Shown one piece after another: positions 15,766 to 24,418 of a stretch of 37,364 nucleotides of DNA. The DNA comes from CAZCCV01 sp964497515 (GTDB lineage Bacteria; Armatimonadota; UBA5829; DTLH01): positions 1 to 37,364 of the forward strand of contig CAZCCV010000024.1 in NCBI GenBank assembly GCA_964497515.1, in the 5' to 3' direction. Made by a program: the position numbers and the translations under genes. Below the pieces are notes generated by a model. The model saw only the letters and a list, made by a program, of their open reading frames with translations, was not told the DNA's origin and did not search any database. Numbering within the stretch: position 1 is the stretch's first letter; each line of letters begins with the position of its first letter.

Positions 15766-16975
15766 TAGTCTTGACGGAAAAACAGTAATCCTCGGAGTGA
15801 CTGGCAGCATTGCCGCGTATAAGGCTGCGGAGATAGCAAGCTCTCTCACCCAGCTTGGCGCGGATGTGCACGTTATAATGACCGCTTCGGCCACAAACCT
15901 GGTAGCACCCGCAACGTTTCGCGCACTCACCCGAAACCCTGTAACCGTAAGCGTGTGGGATGAACCTAAATCTGAAGAAATCGTGCATGTTCAGCTTCCG
16001 GAACGCGCCGATTTGTTGCTGATTGCACCAGCTACGGCTAACATAATCGGCAAACTCGCCCACGGTATTGCAGATGATATGCTGACTACTGCCGCGCTTG
16101 TAGCTCGCTGCCCACTCTTGATTGCTCCTGCTATGAATCCGCGGATGTACTGTAACAGAGTGGTTGAAGATAATATATCCCGACTGAAAGAGCTGGGCTG
16201 GCAATTCATAGAACCTGATATAGGCAGAATGGCCTGTGGTGATGAAGGTATTGGAAGGCTAGCTGATCCTCAGACTATAGTCGCAAGAACTGTAAGCACG
16301 TTGCAATCGACAAAATGTGATATGGCTGGAATCCGAGTGCTGGTGACGGCTGGCCCGACAAGAGAGCCTATCGACCCGGTTCGCTACATTTCAAACCAGT
16401 CATCGGGTAAAATGGGTCATGCGATAGCCGAAGCTGCTGCAAGTCGCAAAGCAACGGTAACCCTCATCACCGGACCAACCGATCTGGCTGCACCTGCTGG
16501 AGTAAATTCCGTTCGAGTCCAAACGGCTGAAGAGATGCTGAACGCGACGATGAAGGCTCTTTCCGATGCGGATATCGTGATTGCAGCGGCGGCTGTAGCC
16601 GATTATCGCCCTGCAAGCAAGGCCGAACAGAAAATCAAGAAGCACGAAGAACGGATGCAACTTGATCTTGAGAAGACCGAAGATATTCTGAGTCGCATCG
16701 CCGCCGACAAAGGCAAGAGAATCGTTGTGGGATTTGCAGCAGAGACTGAAAACATTGAAGACAATGCACGAAAGAAACTGAGCGAAAAGAATCTCGATTT
16801 GATAGTGGCGAACGATGTTTCTGATTCGGCGGGAGTCTTTGGAAGTGACAGCAATACGGTGACTCTGATTAGTCGAACTGGCCACACACTGCGCTGGCCG
16901 AAATCTTTGAAACAGGAGATCGCCAATAGAATATTTAACTACATAATGACCGAATTACGGGAGGAATCTGCTTGA
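15731..16975 (+). CDS. coaBC: bifunctional phosphopantothenoylcysteine decarboxylase / phosphopantothenate-cysteine ligase
   Basis: CoaBC makes 4'-phosphopantetheine in coenzyme A biosynthesis. The N-terminal CoaC half binds FMN (GVTGSIAAYKAAE), has the active-site His86 (HVQLPERAD), PAMNPRMY and the Cys169 loop (MACGDEGIGR). The C-terminal CoaB half starts at about residue 200 (VLVTAGPTREPIDPVRYISN). It includes SSGKMG and the KIKK lysine motif for the CTP-dependent ligase. The start is TTG 15731, with GAGGT 6 nt upstream and no ATG available, and it overlaps gmk by 35 nt. The C-terminus overlaps metK by 4 nt (TTGA). The gene is complete with normal length (about 414). Confidence 0.96.
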   Translation: MLQSEAESAVRNSLDGKTVILGVTGSIAAYKAAEIASSLTQLGADVHVIMTASATNLVAPATFRALTRNPVTVSVWDEPKSEEIVHVQLPERADLLLIAPATANIIGKLAHGIADDMLTTAALVARCPLLIAPAMNPRMYCNRVVEDNISRLKELGWQFIEPDIGRMACGDEGIGRLADPQTIVARTVSTLQSTKCDMAGIRVLVTAGPTREPIDPVRYISNQSSGKMGHAIAEAAASRKATVTLITGPTDLAAPAGVNSVRVQTAEEMLNATMKALSDADIVIAAAAVADYRPASKAEQKIKKHEERMQLDLEKTEDILSRIAADKGKRIVVGFAAETENIEDNARKKLSEKNLDLIVANDVSDSAGVFGSDSNTVTLISRTGHTLRWPKSLKQEIANRIFNYIMTELREESA

Positions 16976-18111
16976 ACGCGAGAAACTTTACTTTTACATC
17001 GGAGTCCGTTACCGAAGGACATCCGGATAAGCTAGCTGATCAGATATCTGATGCTGTTCTGGACGCAATTCTCGAGCAGCATCCGAAGGGTCGTGTAGCC
17101 TGCGAATCGCTTCTCACAACGGGTATGGTCATTGTCGCTGGTGAAATCACAACAAATGCTTATGTCGAAATACCTGAGATTGTGCGACAAACGCTCGAAG
17201 AGATTGGGTACACCAGAGCAAAATACGGATTCGACTTTCAAACCTGTGGAGTTCTGGCTGCAATACAGTCTCAGTCGCCGGATATTGCGATGGGTGTCGA
17301 TACTGGCGGCGCTGGCGACCAGGGAATGATGTTTGGATACGCCTGTAACGAGACCCCTGAGCTTATGCCTATGCCCATTATGTTAGCGCACAAGCTCTCC
17401 AGACAGCTTGCGAATGTCCGCAAGAATGGCACCATTCCTTACCTGAGGCCAGATGGCAAAAGCCAGGTGTCGGTGGAATACGAGGACTGGAAACCAGTAA
17501 GAATTGACAAGGTCGTAATCGCTGCACAGCACCAGCCTGATATTCCTCAGACGAAGATCCTGGAGGATGTTAAAGAGCACGTCATCAAGCCAGTGCTTAC
17601 AAATATGCCGTGGAACGAGAAGGATGTCCTTGTGAACCCAACAGGGCAATTTGTAGTAGGCGGGCCGCAAGGTGATACTGGCCTGACTGGAAGAAAAATA
17701 ATCGTCGACACCTACGGCGGAATGGCGAAGCACGGCGGTGGTTGCTTCTCTGGGAAGGATCCGACCAAGGTCGACCGGTCTGCGTCTTATATGATGCGCT
17801 ATGTAGCCAAGAATGTCGTTGCCGCGGGACTAGCAGAGCGCTGCGAACTGCAGGTAGCGTACGCTATCGGCGAAAAGGAACCAGTGAGTGTTATGGTTGA
17901 TACCTTCGGCACTGGCGCGGTCGCTGAGGCTGCACTCATAGAACTGATTAGAAAGAGTTTTGATCTGACACCTTGTGGAATTATCGATCATCTCGAACTG
18001 AGAAGACCTATCTACAAACAGACTGCGGCCTATGGCCATTTTGGCCGCACTGATCTGGATGTTCCGTGGGAAAAGACTGATATAGCCGAGACCCTTAAGA
18101 AGAACGCGTAA
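16972..18111 (+). CDS. metK: S-adenosylmethionine synthase
   Basis: MetK joins methionine and ATP to give S-adenosylmethionine. The N-terminus reads FTSESVTEGHPDKLADQISD, with the ATP/methionine-binding His and Asp of the family. The flexible-loop and core motifs GAGDQGMMFGYA and GGGCFSGKDPTKVDRSASY are intact. The length of 379 is normal. It starts at TTG 16972, which shares four bases with the coaBC stop. A GGGAGGA site lies 6 nt upstream, so translation is likely coupled to coaBC. Its place between coaBC and priA is less common; these genes are usually adjacent. SAM supply is relevant to the methyltransferase gene and the corrinoid proteins nearby, but that link is inference. Confidence 0.97.
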   Translation: MNARNFTFTSESVTEGHPDKLADQISDAVLDAILEQHPKGRVACESLLTTGMVIVAGEITTNAYVEIPEIVRQTLEEIGYTRAKYGFDFQTCGVLAAIQSQSPDIAMGVDTGGAGDQGMMFGYACNETPELMPMPIMLAHKLSRQLANVRKNGTIPYLRPDGKSQVSVEYEDWKPVRIDKVVIAAQHQPDIPQTKILEDVKEHVIKPVLTNMPWNEKDVLVNPTGQFVVGGPQGDTGLTGRKIIVDTYGGMAKHGGGCFSGKDPTKVDRSASYMMRYVAKNVVAAGLAERCELQVAYAIGEKEPVSVMVDTFGTGAVAEAALIELIRKSFDLTPCGIIDHLELRRPIYKQTAAYGHFGRTDLDVPWEKTDIAETLKKNA

Positions 18112-18125
18112 GTGTAGTTACTATC

Positions 18126-18153
18126 GACGAGCCGGGAACGATCTCGGCTCGTC
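18126..18153 (+). terminator. hairpin between metK and priA, no U-tract
   Basis: A 9-bp perfect stem (GACGAGCCG and CGGCTCGTC) surrounds GGAACGATCT, 14 nt after the metK stop. The following bases are TACTACC. It could end transcription or protect the 3' end. Confidence 0.5.
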
Positions 18154-18179
18154 TACTACCAAGATTGGAAAGCTGCTAA

Positions 18180-20588
18180 TTGTATGTCAAGGTCGTGGTT
18201 GATACAGAAGGAGCGTCTTATCTAGATGCGTTTACGTATCAGGTTCCTAAGGAGCTGAGTGAACACGTCAAGATAGGTTCGTGTGTGCTCGTACCTTTTG
18301 GAACAACCCAGACCGTAGGTTGCATCGTCGGAATCGAAGAGACGCCTTCGGTGCCGAAGATTAAGAACATCCTCGCTTTTCTCGATACACCGGTTACTCT
18401 TTCGGAGGAACTAGTTGATCTCGCCAAATGGTTATCGAACCATTATGTGTGTGGGTTTTCACGTACAGCTCATTCCATTCTCCCAGGAGTTACACAGTGC
18501 AAAGTGGCAGGGCATGTAGAACTGGGTAACGATGTCAGCCGTTACAAAGAGTCGAAGCTCGTGACAGCCATCCAGAACGCCGGAGGCTCTTTGCCGCTCG
18601 ATGCATTGAAGTCGAAACGACCTGACTTGATGCGAGAGCTGAAAAAACTGGAGTCGGCTGCCGCTGTTGTAAGGCGTTACGAGTTGATCTCACCACAAGG
18701 CAAGGAGAAACGTGTGGCCGCAGTTGCTTTGGCCGTCTCGGCTGAATGGGCTGGGTCGGAAGCTAGAAGAATTGAGCTGAAAGCGCCAAGGCAAGCTGAT
18801 GTGCTTCGTTATCTTGTGAAGCACGGGACTGCTCCGAACTCTCAAATAGCAAAAGAGCTGAAGGTAAGTCAATCGGTTATCGATGGTCTTCTCGAAAAAG
18901 GAGTGGTCAAACGGACTTCGGTTGTGCAGCGGAGGGTTCTTGCGCACAGCGCAGTAGCCACAACTTCGCATCTTTCCTTAATGCCAGAGCAGCAGGGGGC
19001 ACTTGATTCACTGTGCGAAGGCATCGACAGCAGAAAGCACAGCGTTACTCTGCTTCACGGTGTTACCGCGAGCGGAAAGACGGAAGTCTATCTGCGGGCT
19101 ATTGAGCACGCTTCGACACTTGGACTCAGAACATTGGTTCTCTTACCGGAAATAGCTCTTACAACGCAGGTGCGCAATATATTCCGAAGCAGATTCGGAG
19201 ATAGGGTAGCCACTCTTCACAGCATGCTCTCCGCTGGAGAGCGGTTTGACGAATGGATTAGAGTTCAGAATGGCGAAGTTGATGTTGTGCTCGGAGCACG
19301 GTCGGCAGTCTTTGCGCCTATCGATTCGATAGGGATGGTTGTCGTCGATGAAGAACACGAACCGAGTTACAAGCAGGACTCCGATCCGAGATATCACGGG
19401 CGCGACGTGGCAATCAGACGTGCAGAACAGGCCGGCGCGCTTGCGGTGTTAGGAAGTGCCACGCCATCTGTAGAGAGCTACTACAGAGCAAAAGCGGGTA
19501 ATTACCGTTTGGTTGTTATGTCGGAACGAGTGGAGAATCGACCACTTCCGAGAGTGGAAGTAGCAGACCTCAGACAAGAGTATCAGAAGGGGATTGCCAC
19601 GATTTTCTCGTCGAGGCTGACCGAAGGAATTCGAGAACGACTGGCGAAAAAACAGCAGGTTATGCTGTTTCAGAACCGACGAGCTTACGCTACATTTCTA
19701 CTGTGTCGAGAATGCGGCTATACTGCAGAGTGTCCGAACTGTGCGGTTGCGCTGAAACTGCACCAGGCTGAATATAAGCTGAAGTGTCATCACTGCGACT
19801 TTGAGACGCCGGCGCCGACGCTCTGCCCCAAGTGTGGCGGAAGGAAAATTGGGAAATTTGGTATCGGGACAGAGCGGATAGAACAGGAGACGAAAGCGGC
19901 ATTTCCGGATGCAAGAGTGTTAAGAATGGATCGCGACACGACGTCGCGCAAGGGTTCACACGGTGCCATCCTCGATGCGTTTCGTCATAGAGAGGCAGAC
20001 ATACTGGTAGGCACTCAGATGATAGCGAAGGGCCTGGATTTTCCTGGAGTTACCCTTGTAGGAGTTATCAGTGCCGACACTTCGCTCAATCTGCCTGATT
20101 TTCGGGCGGGCGAACGCACATTCCAGCTTCTGTCGCAAGTGGCAGGGAGAGCAGGACGTGGAGACGATGCTGGCGAAGTGGTAATACAGACGTTCAATCC
20201 GGATCATTATGCTGTGGTCGCGGCCGCAGCACACGATTACGAGAGCTTTTACGAACAGGAAATTGAAAGCAGGCAAGAGAGTGGATTCCCACCGTTTTCG
20301 TGGGTCGCAAACGTTGTAGCATCCGACACAGTGGAAGCTGAAGCCAGGCAAAGACTGCACGACTTCGTTGGCGAGCTGGCAAAGAAGCAGGACTCGTCAG
20401 GGGTGATAGACCTGCTCGGTCCGGTACCGGCACCTGTTGCGCGGATCCGTGGAAAGTTCCGCTGGCACGTGATGCTTCGTTCGCCTGATAGAGATAGACT
20501 AGCTAATGCAATAAAGGATGTATTGGATACACTGCCTGCTGTACGCAGAGGTGTTGTGGTAGATGTGGATCCAGTATCAATGCTGTAA
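18180..20588 (+). CDS. priA: primosomal protein N', replication-restart helicase
   Basis: PriA is a 3'-5' DNA helicase that reloads the replisome at stalled forks. The N-terminal DNA-binding region (VVVDTEGASYLDAFTYQVP) precedes a winged-helix part. The helicase core follows, with Walker A GVTASGKTE at about 293-301, the DEEH box VVDEEHEPSYKQ and motif VI QVAGRAGRG. Eight cysteines form the two zinc sites in the middle of the helicase: CRECGYTAECPNC, CHHC and CPKC. The length of 802 is typical. The start is TTG 18180, since the near ATG at 18184 is out of frame; the Shine-Dalgarno is weak. It leads the priA-def-fmt cluster. Confidence 0.96.
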   Translation: MYVKVVVDTEGASYLDAFTYQVPKELSEHVKIGSCVLVPFGTTQTVGCIVGIEETPSVPKIKNILAFLDTPVTLSEELVDLAKWLSNHYVCGFSRTAHSILPGVTQCKVAGHVELGNDVSRYKESKLVTAIQNAGGSLPLDALKSKRPDLMRELKKLESAAAVVRRYELISPQGKEKRVAAVALAVSAEWAGSEARRIELKAPRQADVLRYLVKHGTAPNSQIAKELKVSQSVIDGLLEKGVVKRTSVVQRRVLAHSAVATTSHLSLMPEQQGALDSLCEGIDSRKHSVTLLHGVTASGKTEVYLRAIEHASTLGLRTLVLLPEIALTTQVRNIFRSRFGDRVATLHSMLSAGERFDEWIRVQNGEVDVVLGARSAVFAPIDSIGMVVVDEEHEPSYKQDSDPRYHGRDVAIRRAEQAGALAVLGSATPSVESYYRAKAGNYRLVVMSERVENRPLPRVEVADLRQEYQKGIATIFSSRLTEGIRERLAKKQQVMLFQNRRAYATFLLCRECGYTAECPNCAVALKLHQAEYKLKCHHCDFETPAPTLCPKCGGRKIGKFGIGTERIEQETKAAFPDARVLRMDRDTTSRKGSHGAILDAFRHREADILVGTQMIAKGLDFPGVTLVGVISADTSLNLPDFRAGERTFQLLSQVAGRAGRGDDAGEVVIQTFNPDHYAVVAAAAHDYESFYEQEIESRQESGFPPFSWVANVVASDTVEAEARQRLHDFVGELAKKQDSSGVIDLLGPVPAPVARIRGKFRWHVMLRSPDRDRLANAIKDVLDTLPAVRRGVVVDVDPVSML

Positions 20589-20647
20589 TAGGCAGGGGGC
20601 CAGGGGCTGGCACTTAATCGCCAAACCCAGTCGCCGGAAAGGCATAT

Positions 20648-21145
20648 ATGGGAGCAGAAGAGATAGTCAGATACGGTAGCAAGGAGCTCACCGAGCCGAC
20701 CCGGGAGGTCCCTGAGGTTACCGGCGAAATCAAAGTGCTCATCGAGCATATGTATCAGGTTATGGAGGAGGCAAATGGCGCTGGTCTGTCGGCAAACCAG
20801 ATTGGTCTGCCACTTAGACTCTTCGTTTATGACATAGGAGAAGGCCCGCACGCAGTAATTAACCCAAAGATACTGAAGTGCTCCGGTAGTCAGCGGGGTG
20901 TTGAAGGGTGTTTGAGTATTCCGGGTCTTCAGGGCGAAGTTGAGAGATCGAACATCTGCGTTATCGAGGGGTTGGACGAAAACGGTGAAAAGATTAAACT
21001 GACAGGCGAAGGTCTGCTGGCGCGAGTCTTTCAACACGAAACCGACCACCTCGACGGGGTTCTCTTCATCGACCGAGCCGACGCTAAGACGCTGGAGTGG
21101 GTAATGCCTAGTCAAGACGACTATGAGGAAGACGACGAGGAGTAG
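20648..21145 (+). CDS. def: peptide deformylase
   Basis: Peptide deformylase removes the formyl group from new N-terminal methionines. All three motifs are present: GAGLSANQ at 44-51, EGCLS with the metal ligand Cys88, and QHETDHLDG with His130, Glu131 and His134. The threonine in HETDH, where many enzymes have Ile, Tyr or Phe, is a small variation outside the ligands. The length of 165 is normal, with an acidic tail (DDYEEDDEE). ATG 20648 has no perfect Shine-Dalgarno, only GGAAAGG about 6 nt upstream. It lies 17 nt before fmt, whose product adds the formyl group that Def later removes. Confidence 0.96.
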   Translation: MGAEEIVRYGSKELTEPTREVPEVTGEIKVLIEHMYQVMEEANGAGLSANQIGLPLRLFVYDIGEGPHAVINPKILKCSGSQRGVEGCLSIPGLQGEVERSNICVIEGLDENGEKIKLTGEGLLARVFQHETDHLDGVLFIDRADAKTLEWVMPSQDDYEEDDEE

Positions 21146-21162
21146 TGAAAGCATAATCTGAT

Positions 21163-22119
21163 ATGCGTATTCTCCTGATGGGAACGAGCCGTTTCGCTGT
21201 GCCGATTCTTCGCGCAACTGCAAATGCAGGGCACGAAATAGTCGCTGTCGTCACCCAGCCAGACAGGCCGAGCGGCAGAGGTCGCGGGGTGCACGTGTCG
21301 CCGATCAAAGAAGAAGCAGTTGCTTTGGGACTGCCGGTCTTCCAACCCGAAAAGATTCGTGCAGAGGATGCAGTTCAGCAGATTAGAAACTACGAACCGA
21401 TTGATGCAATTGTCGTTGCGGCGTTCGGACAGATTGTCCCACAGGTGGTTCTGGATATTCCAAGGCTTGGCAGTATCAATGTCCACGCCTCGCTGCTTCC
21501 AAAATACCGCGGTGCAGCACCGATTCATCACGCCATTATGGCGGGAGAGAAGGTGACCGGCGTTACGACAATGCTTATGGATGCGGGACTCGATACTGGC
21601 GATACGCTTCAGAAGCGCACTGTATCAATCCGACCCGCAGAGACTACCGGTGAGCTTGAAGTTCACCTTGCCGAGGCGGGAGCGGAGCTTATAGTGGAGA
21701 CGCTGGAACTTGTGGATCGTGGAGAGATCACTCCGGAACCACAGGATGACTCTCAGGCAACAGTAGCAAAATCCTTGAAGAGGGAACAAGGAGAGATCGA
21801 CTGGAGAAAGTCTGCGGAGGAGATCGTCAACCTCATTAGAGCAATGAGTCCGAGACCCGGCGCCTATACTCGAACTGACGATGCTGAGCTCAAAGTGTGG
21901 AAGGCTGCTGCCGAGCCGAAGCTAAACGATAGAGAGCAAGATGCTTTCGCTCCGGGTCATATAGTTGCGATAGCAGGCGATGAAGTGATAGTCGCCGCTG
22001 GCAGCGATTATGTCCGGTTATACGAAGTGCAGCCTCAGAATCGTAAACGTATGAACGCAGGAGAGTTTGCTAGAGGTGCACGAGGGCTGGCGAGGTTCTT
22101 GAATCCCGATACAAACTGA
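21163..22119 (+). CDS. fmt: methionyl-tRNA formyltransferase
   Basis: Fmt formylates initiator methionyl-tRNA using 10-formyltetrahydrofolate. The formyl-transfer domain has the catalytic trio Asn106, His108 (INVHASLLPKYRGAAPI) and Asp144 (MDAGLDTGD) at the positions known for E. coli. The C-terminal OB-like tRNA-binding domain follows, ending at ARGARGLARF. The length of 318 is normal. It is cotranscribed with def. The usual next gene, rsmB, is not present; a protein of unknown function follows. Confidence 0.96.
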   Translation: MRILLMGTSRFAVPILRATANAGHEIVAVVTQPDRPSGRGRGVHVSPIKEEAVALGLPVFQPEKIRAEDAVQQIRNYEPIDAIVVAAFGQIVPQVVLDIPRLGSINVHASLLPKYRGAAPIHHAIMAGEKVTGVTTMLMDAGLDTGDTLQKRTVSIRPAETTGELEVHLAEAGAELIVETLELVDRGEITPEPQDDSQATVAKSLKREQGEIDWRKSAEEIVNLIRAMSPRPGAYTRTDDAELKVWKAAAEPKLNDREQDAFAPGHIVAIAGDEVIVAAGSDYVRLYEVQPQNRKRMNAGEFARGARGLARFLNPDTN

Positions 22120-22202
22120 TCTGATCTGCCCGCACCCTAATGAAGGTAACTGGAAGCTGGCTGTAGAACAGTACCTTGCCAATTTGCTGTATGGAGGTTT
22201 CT

Positions 22203-22694
22203 ATGTCCCAGATAAAAGCCGGAGAAAGAGTCAAGATTGTGGACCGCGATATGACTCTGGCCGATACGAAGTCTGGCCTTTACTACGACTATTTTCGCAA
22301 TCTGACTGGAAAAGTGCAGTACATTTACGATGATAAGACTGTCTGCGTTAACATCGAACTCGATAGTCTTCCTGAAGATATTAGAACCAGACATTTGGAG
22401 GTTCAGGAATCCACAACCAAACGATGGTTGGAGTCTATAAGTCAGGAACAACGCGACAAATTATCCGAAGCAAACAAGAGACTGACGCTTGCATATAACG
22501 TCTTGGTTAGTGAATCCGACTTGGAACCGAGCAGCAAGTCGAAGGCCACCTCGAAGAAGAAATCTGCTGCATCCTCGCCACCGAAGACAAAAGCTGAAGC
22601 GGCACCGGAACGCAAAACAGCCGAAGAGATCGAAAAAGCGGAAGAAGAACATTTGAACTCGATCTTCAAAACGCGAAACATCGAACAGAAATAG
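22203..22694 (+). CDS. conserved-looking hypothetical protein with SH3-like N-terminus and charged tail
   Basis: This protein of about 163 residues opens at ATG 22203, placed 5 nt after GGAGG. Residues 1-65 (AGERVKIVDRDMT, SGLYYDYFRNLTGKVQYIYDD) have the short-strand, Gly-turn pattern of an SH3/KOW-like barrel. A helical middle (QEQRDKLSEANKRLTLAYNVL) follows. The tail (about 110-163) is rich in Lys, Ser, Ala, Pro and Glu, first basic then acidic, so probably disordered or nucleic-acid/ribosome-binding. There is no signal peptide or membrane segment. It follows fmt by 83 nt on the same strand and may belong to that translation cluster. I do not recognise the family. Confidence 0.75.
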   Translation: MSQIKAGERVKIVDRDMTLADTKSGLYYDYFRNLTGKVQYIYDDKTVCVNIELDSLPEDIRTRHLEVQESTTKRWLESISQEQRDKLSEANKRLTLAYNVLVSESDLEPSSKSKATSKKKSAASSPPKTKAEAAPERKTAEEIEKAEEEHLNSIFKTRNIEQK

Positions 22695-22918
22695 AGGCTG
22701 CTTGACGAGTCCTCGCGTTTAGCCCATTGCACTCGATGGTAGAAGAAGATACTATCTCCAGGCCAGGGTGTGATGGCTTCTATTGAAGAATGAGAGTTGG
22801 CTGTCGGTGCAAGCTAGTCTGGTACAACCTGAGCATCAGCTAACGCAGTCTGTCACACAGAGAAGGTTACCCGTCCGTCTTCCAAACGAGGCGATGAACT
22901 CGGGCCTGGATCACATTT

Positions 22919-24334
22919 ATGGCTAAACACTTTTCGAATCAGTACCCACCCCGACACCCAAGCAACAAATGGGCGTCGCTAGGCATTGTTGCAATAGGGA
23001 CTTTTATGTCCGCGCTGGATGGTAGCGTGGTAAACACTGCACTACCAGTAATCCAACAAGAGACTCACGCGCCAATGACTACGACTGCGTGGGTTGTGCT
23101 GGTCTACTTGCTGGTTGTTAGCGCCTCCCTCTTGGTATTTGGCCGACTGGGGGACATGTACGGCCGCAAAGTGTTTTACATCGGCGGGATGGCCACCTTC
23201 GTTGTAGGCTCACTCTTATGTGGCCTCTCACCCGAAATCCACTGGCTAATTGCATTTCGCGCACTTCAAGCACTCGGCGCTGCAGCTCTCTTCGCGCTTG
23301 CTCCCGCTATTCTAACCGGCGCATTTCCTGGCAACGAACGCGGCCGCGCTCTTGGAATGCAGGCAACAGCCACCTATCTGGGGCTCGCAACAGGACCCAC
23401 TATCGGAGGAATTATCACACAACACCTTGGCTGGCGATGGATATTCTTTATGAACGTTCCCATTGGAGCTTTGGCCGTTCCCTGGGCGCTGTATACTCTC
23501 AAAAATGACGGGTTGGATCGTGCAAAGAAGTTCGATGTGGCAGGGGCATTCACACTTGCAGTTGGGCTCACATGCTTGCTCTTCGGCATAAACGAAGGCG
23601 GACGGATGGGTTGGGATCATCTTGCAGTAACGGTCACACTCATCACCGGAGTAGCTGCTCTTACATCCTTCGTGATAATAGAACGCAGAGTTGCGAACCC
23701 ACTTATAGATTTTCGGCTGTTTACCAGTTTTGTTTTCACTGCATCTACAATTGCATCGCTACTCAGTTACATGGCCACATCGTCTGTGAGTCTGCTGATG
23801 CCGTTTTATCTCGAGATAGCGAGAGGATTTCGGGTGGATACTGCCGGCTACATATTGGCCTCTACCCCGGTTGCCATGGCGCTGCTTACAGGCTTGAGCG
23901 GTACTCTCTCTGATAAGATTGGCCAACGCATCCCGGCTACTATTGGGCTGACCATTGTTGTAATCGCTGTGCTTTCACTCCGCACAATAGAACCAACAAG
24001 CGATTGGTTTTCAATAACTTGGCGATTGGTGTTGATAGGCGTTGGTGTAGGGTTCTTCACTTCTCCGAACAACAGCGCAATAATGGGTTCTGCGCCCAAT
24101 AACCGCCAAGGCGTGGCCGGAGCGATTCTCGCAGCCGCACGAAATATCGGTTTCGTTCTGGGAACCGCAATAGCGGTAGCGATATACTCACCCAGACTTA
24201 ACGCATTGAAACAGAGCTCATCAGAGTCTGTTGCTATAACCTACGCTATGCAGGACGCTACAACAGCTATCGCCATAGTCGCAATAGCGGGGATTGTTCT
24301 TAGTGCAATCCACGGCAAAGTCCAGCCAAAGTAG
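22919..24334 (+). CDS. MFS transporter, DHA2 (EmrB/QacA-type) family
   Basis: This integral membrane exporter of 471 residues has about 14 predicted hydrophobic helices, the hallmark of the DHA2 drug:proton antiporter family. The motif A loop GRLGDMYGRKVF lies between helices 2 and 3. Motif C, LGLATGPTIGGIITQ then GWRWIFFMNVPIGALAV, is the antiporter signature. The opening phrase FMSALDGSVVNTALPVI is also typical and places an acidic residue in helix 1. The substrate is not predictable. ATG 22919 lacks a good Shine-Dalgarno. It is convergent with rpoC and ends at a shared terminator. It looks unconnected with its neighbours. Confidence 0.92.
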   Translation: MAKHFSNQYPPRHPSNKWASLGIVAIGTFMSALDGSVVNTALPVIQQETHAPMTTTAWVVLVYLLVVSASLLVFGRLGDMYGRKVFYIGGMATFVVGSLLCGLSPEIHWLIAFRALQALGAAALFALAPAILTGAFPGNERGRALGMQATATYLGLATGPTIGGIITQHLGWRWIFFMNVPIGALAVPWALYTLKNDGLDRAKKFDVAGAFTLAVGLTCLLFGINEGGRMGWDHLAVTVTLITGVAALTSFVIIERRVANPLIDFRLFTSFVFTASTIASLLSYMATSSVSLLMPFYLEIARGFRVDTAGYILASTPVAMALLTGLSGTLSDKIGQRIPATIGLTIVVIAVLSLRTIEPTSDWFSITWRLVLIGVGVGFFTSPNNSAIMGSAPNNRQGVAGAILAAARNIGFVLGTAIAVAIYSPRLNALKQSSSESVAITYAMQDATTAIAIVAIAGIVLSAIHGKVQPK

Positions 24335-24380
24335 ACTGCAGCAACAAGCCACTATACTCGCCGGAGAGTATTAACAATAA

Positions 24381-24410
24381 AGAAAGGCGGCGCTTTCGCG
24401 CCGCCTTTCT
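24381..24410. terminator. bidirectional terminator between the MFS gene and rpoC
   Basis: A perfect 12-bp stem (AGAAAGGCGGCG and CGCCGCCTTTCT) with loop CTTTCG lies between the two convergent stops at 24334 and 24419. On the minus strand the stem is followed by TTATTGTTAATAC, a T-rich tail suited to rpoC. On the plus strand the stem itself ends in TTTCT. Confidence 0.85.
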
Positions 24411-24418
24411 GCAGTATG

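Noticed and set aside
15700..15790. rpoZ between gmk and coaBC
   Set aside because: The two genes overlap directly; no omega-subunit frame exists here.
16921..16975. SAM riboswitch before metK
   Set aside because: metK overlaps the end of coaBC, leaving no room for a leader.
20249..21223. 324-codon minus-strand frame
   Set aside because: Shadow of priA, def and fmt, all clearly coding on the plus strand.
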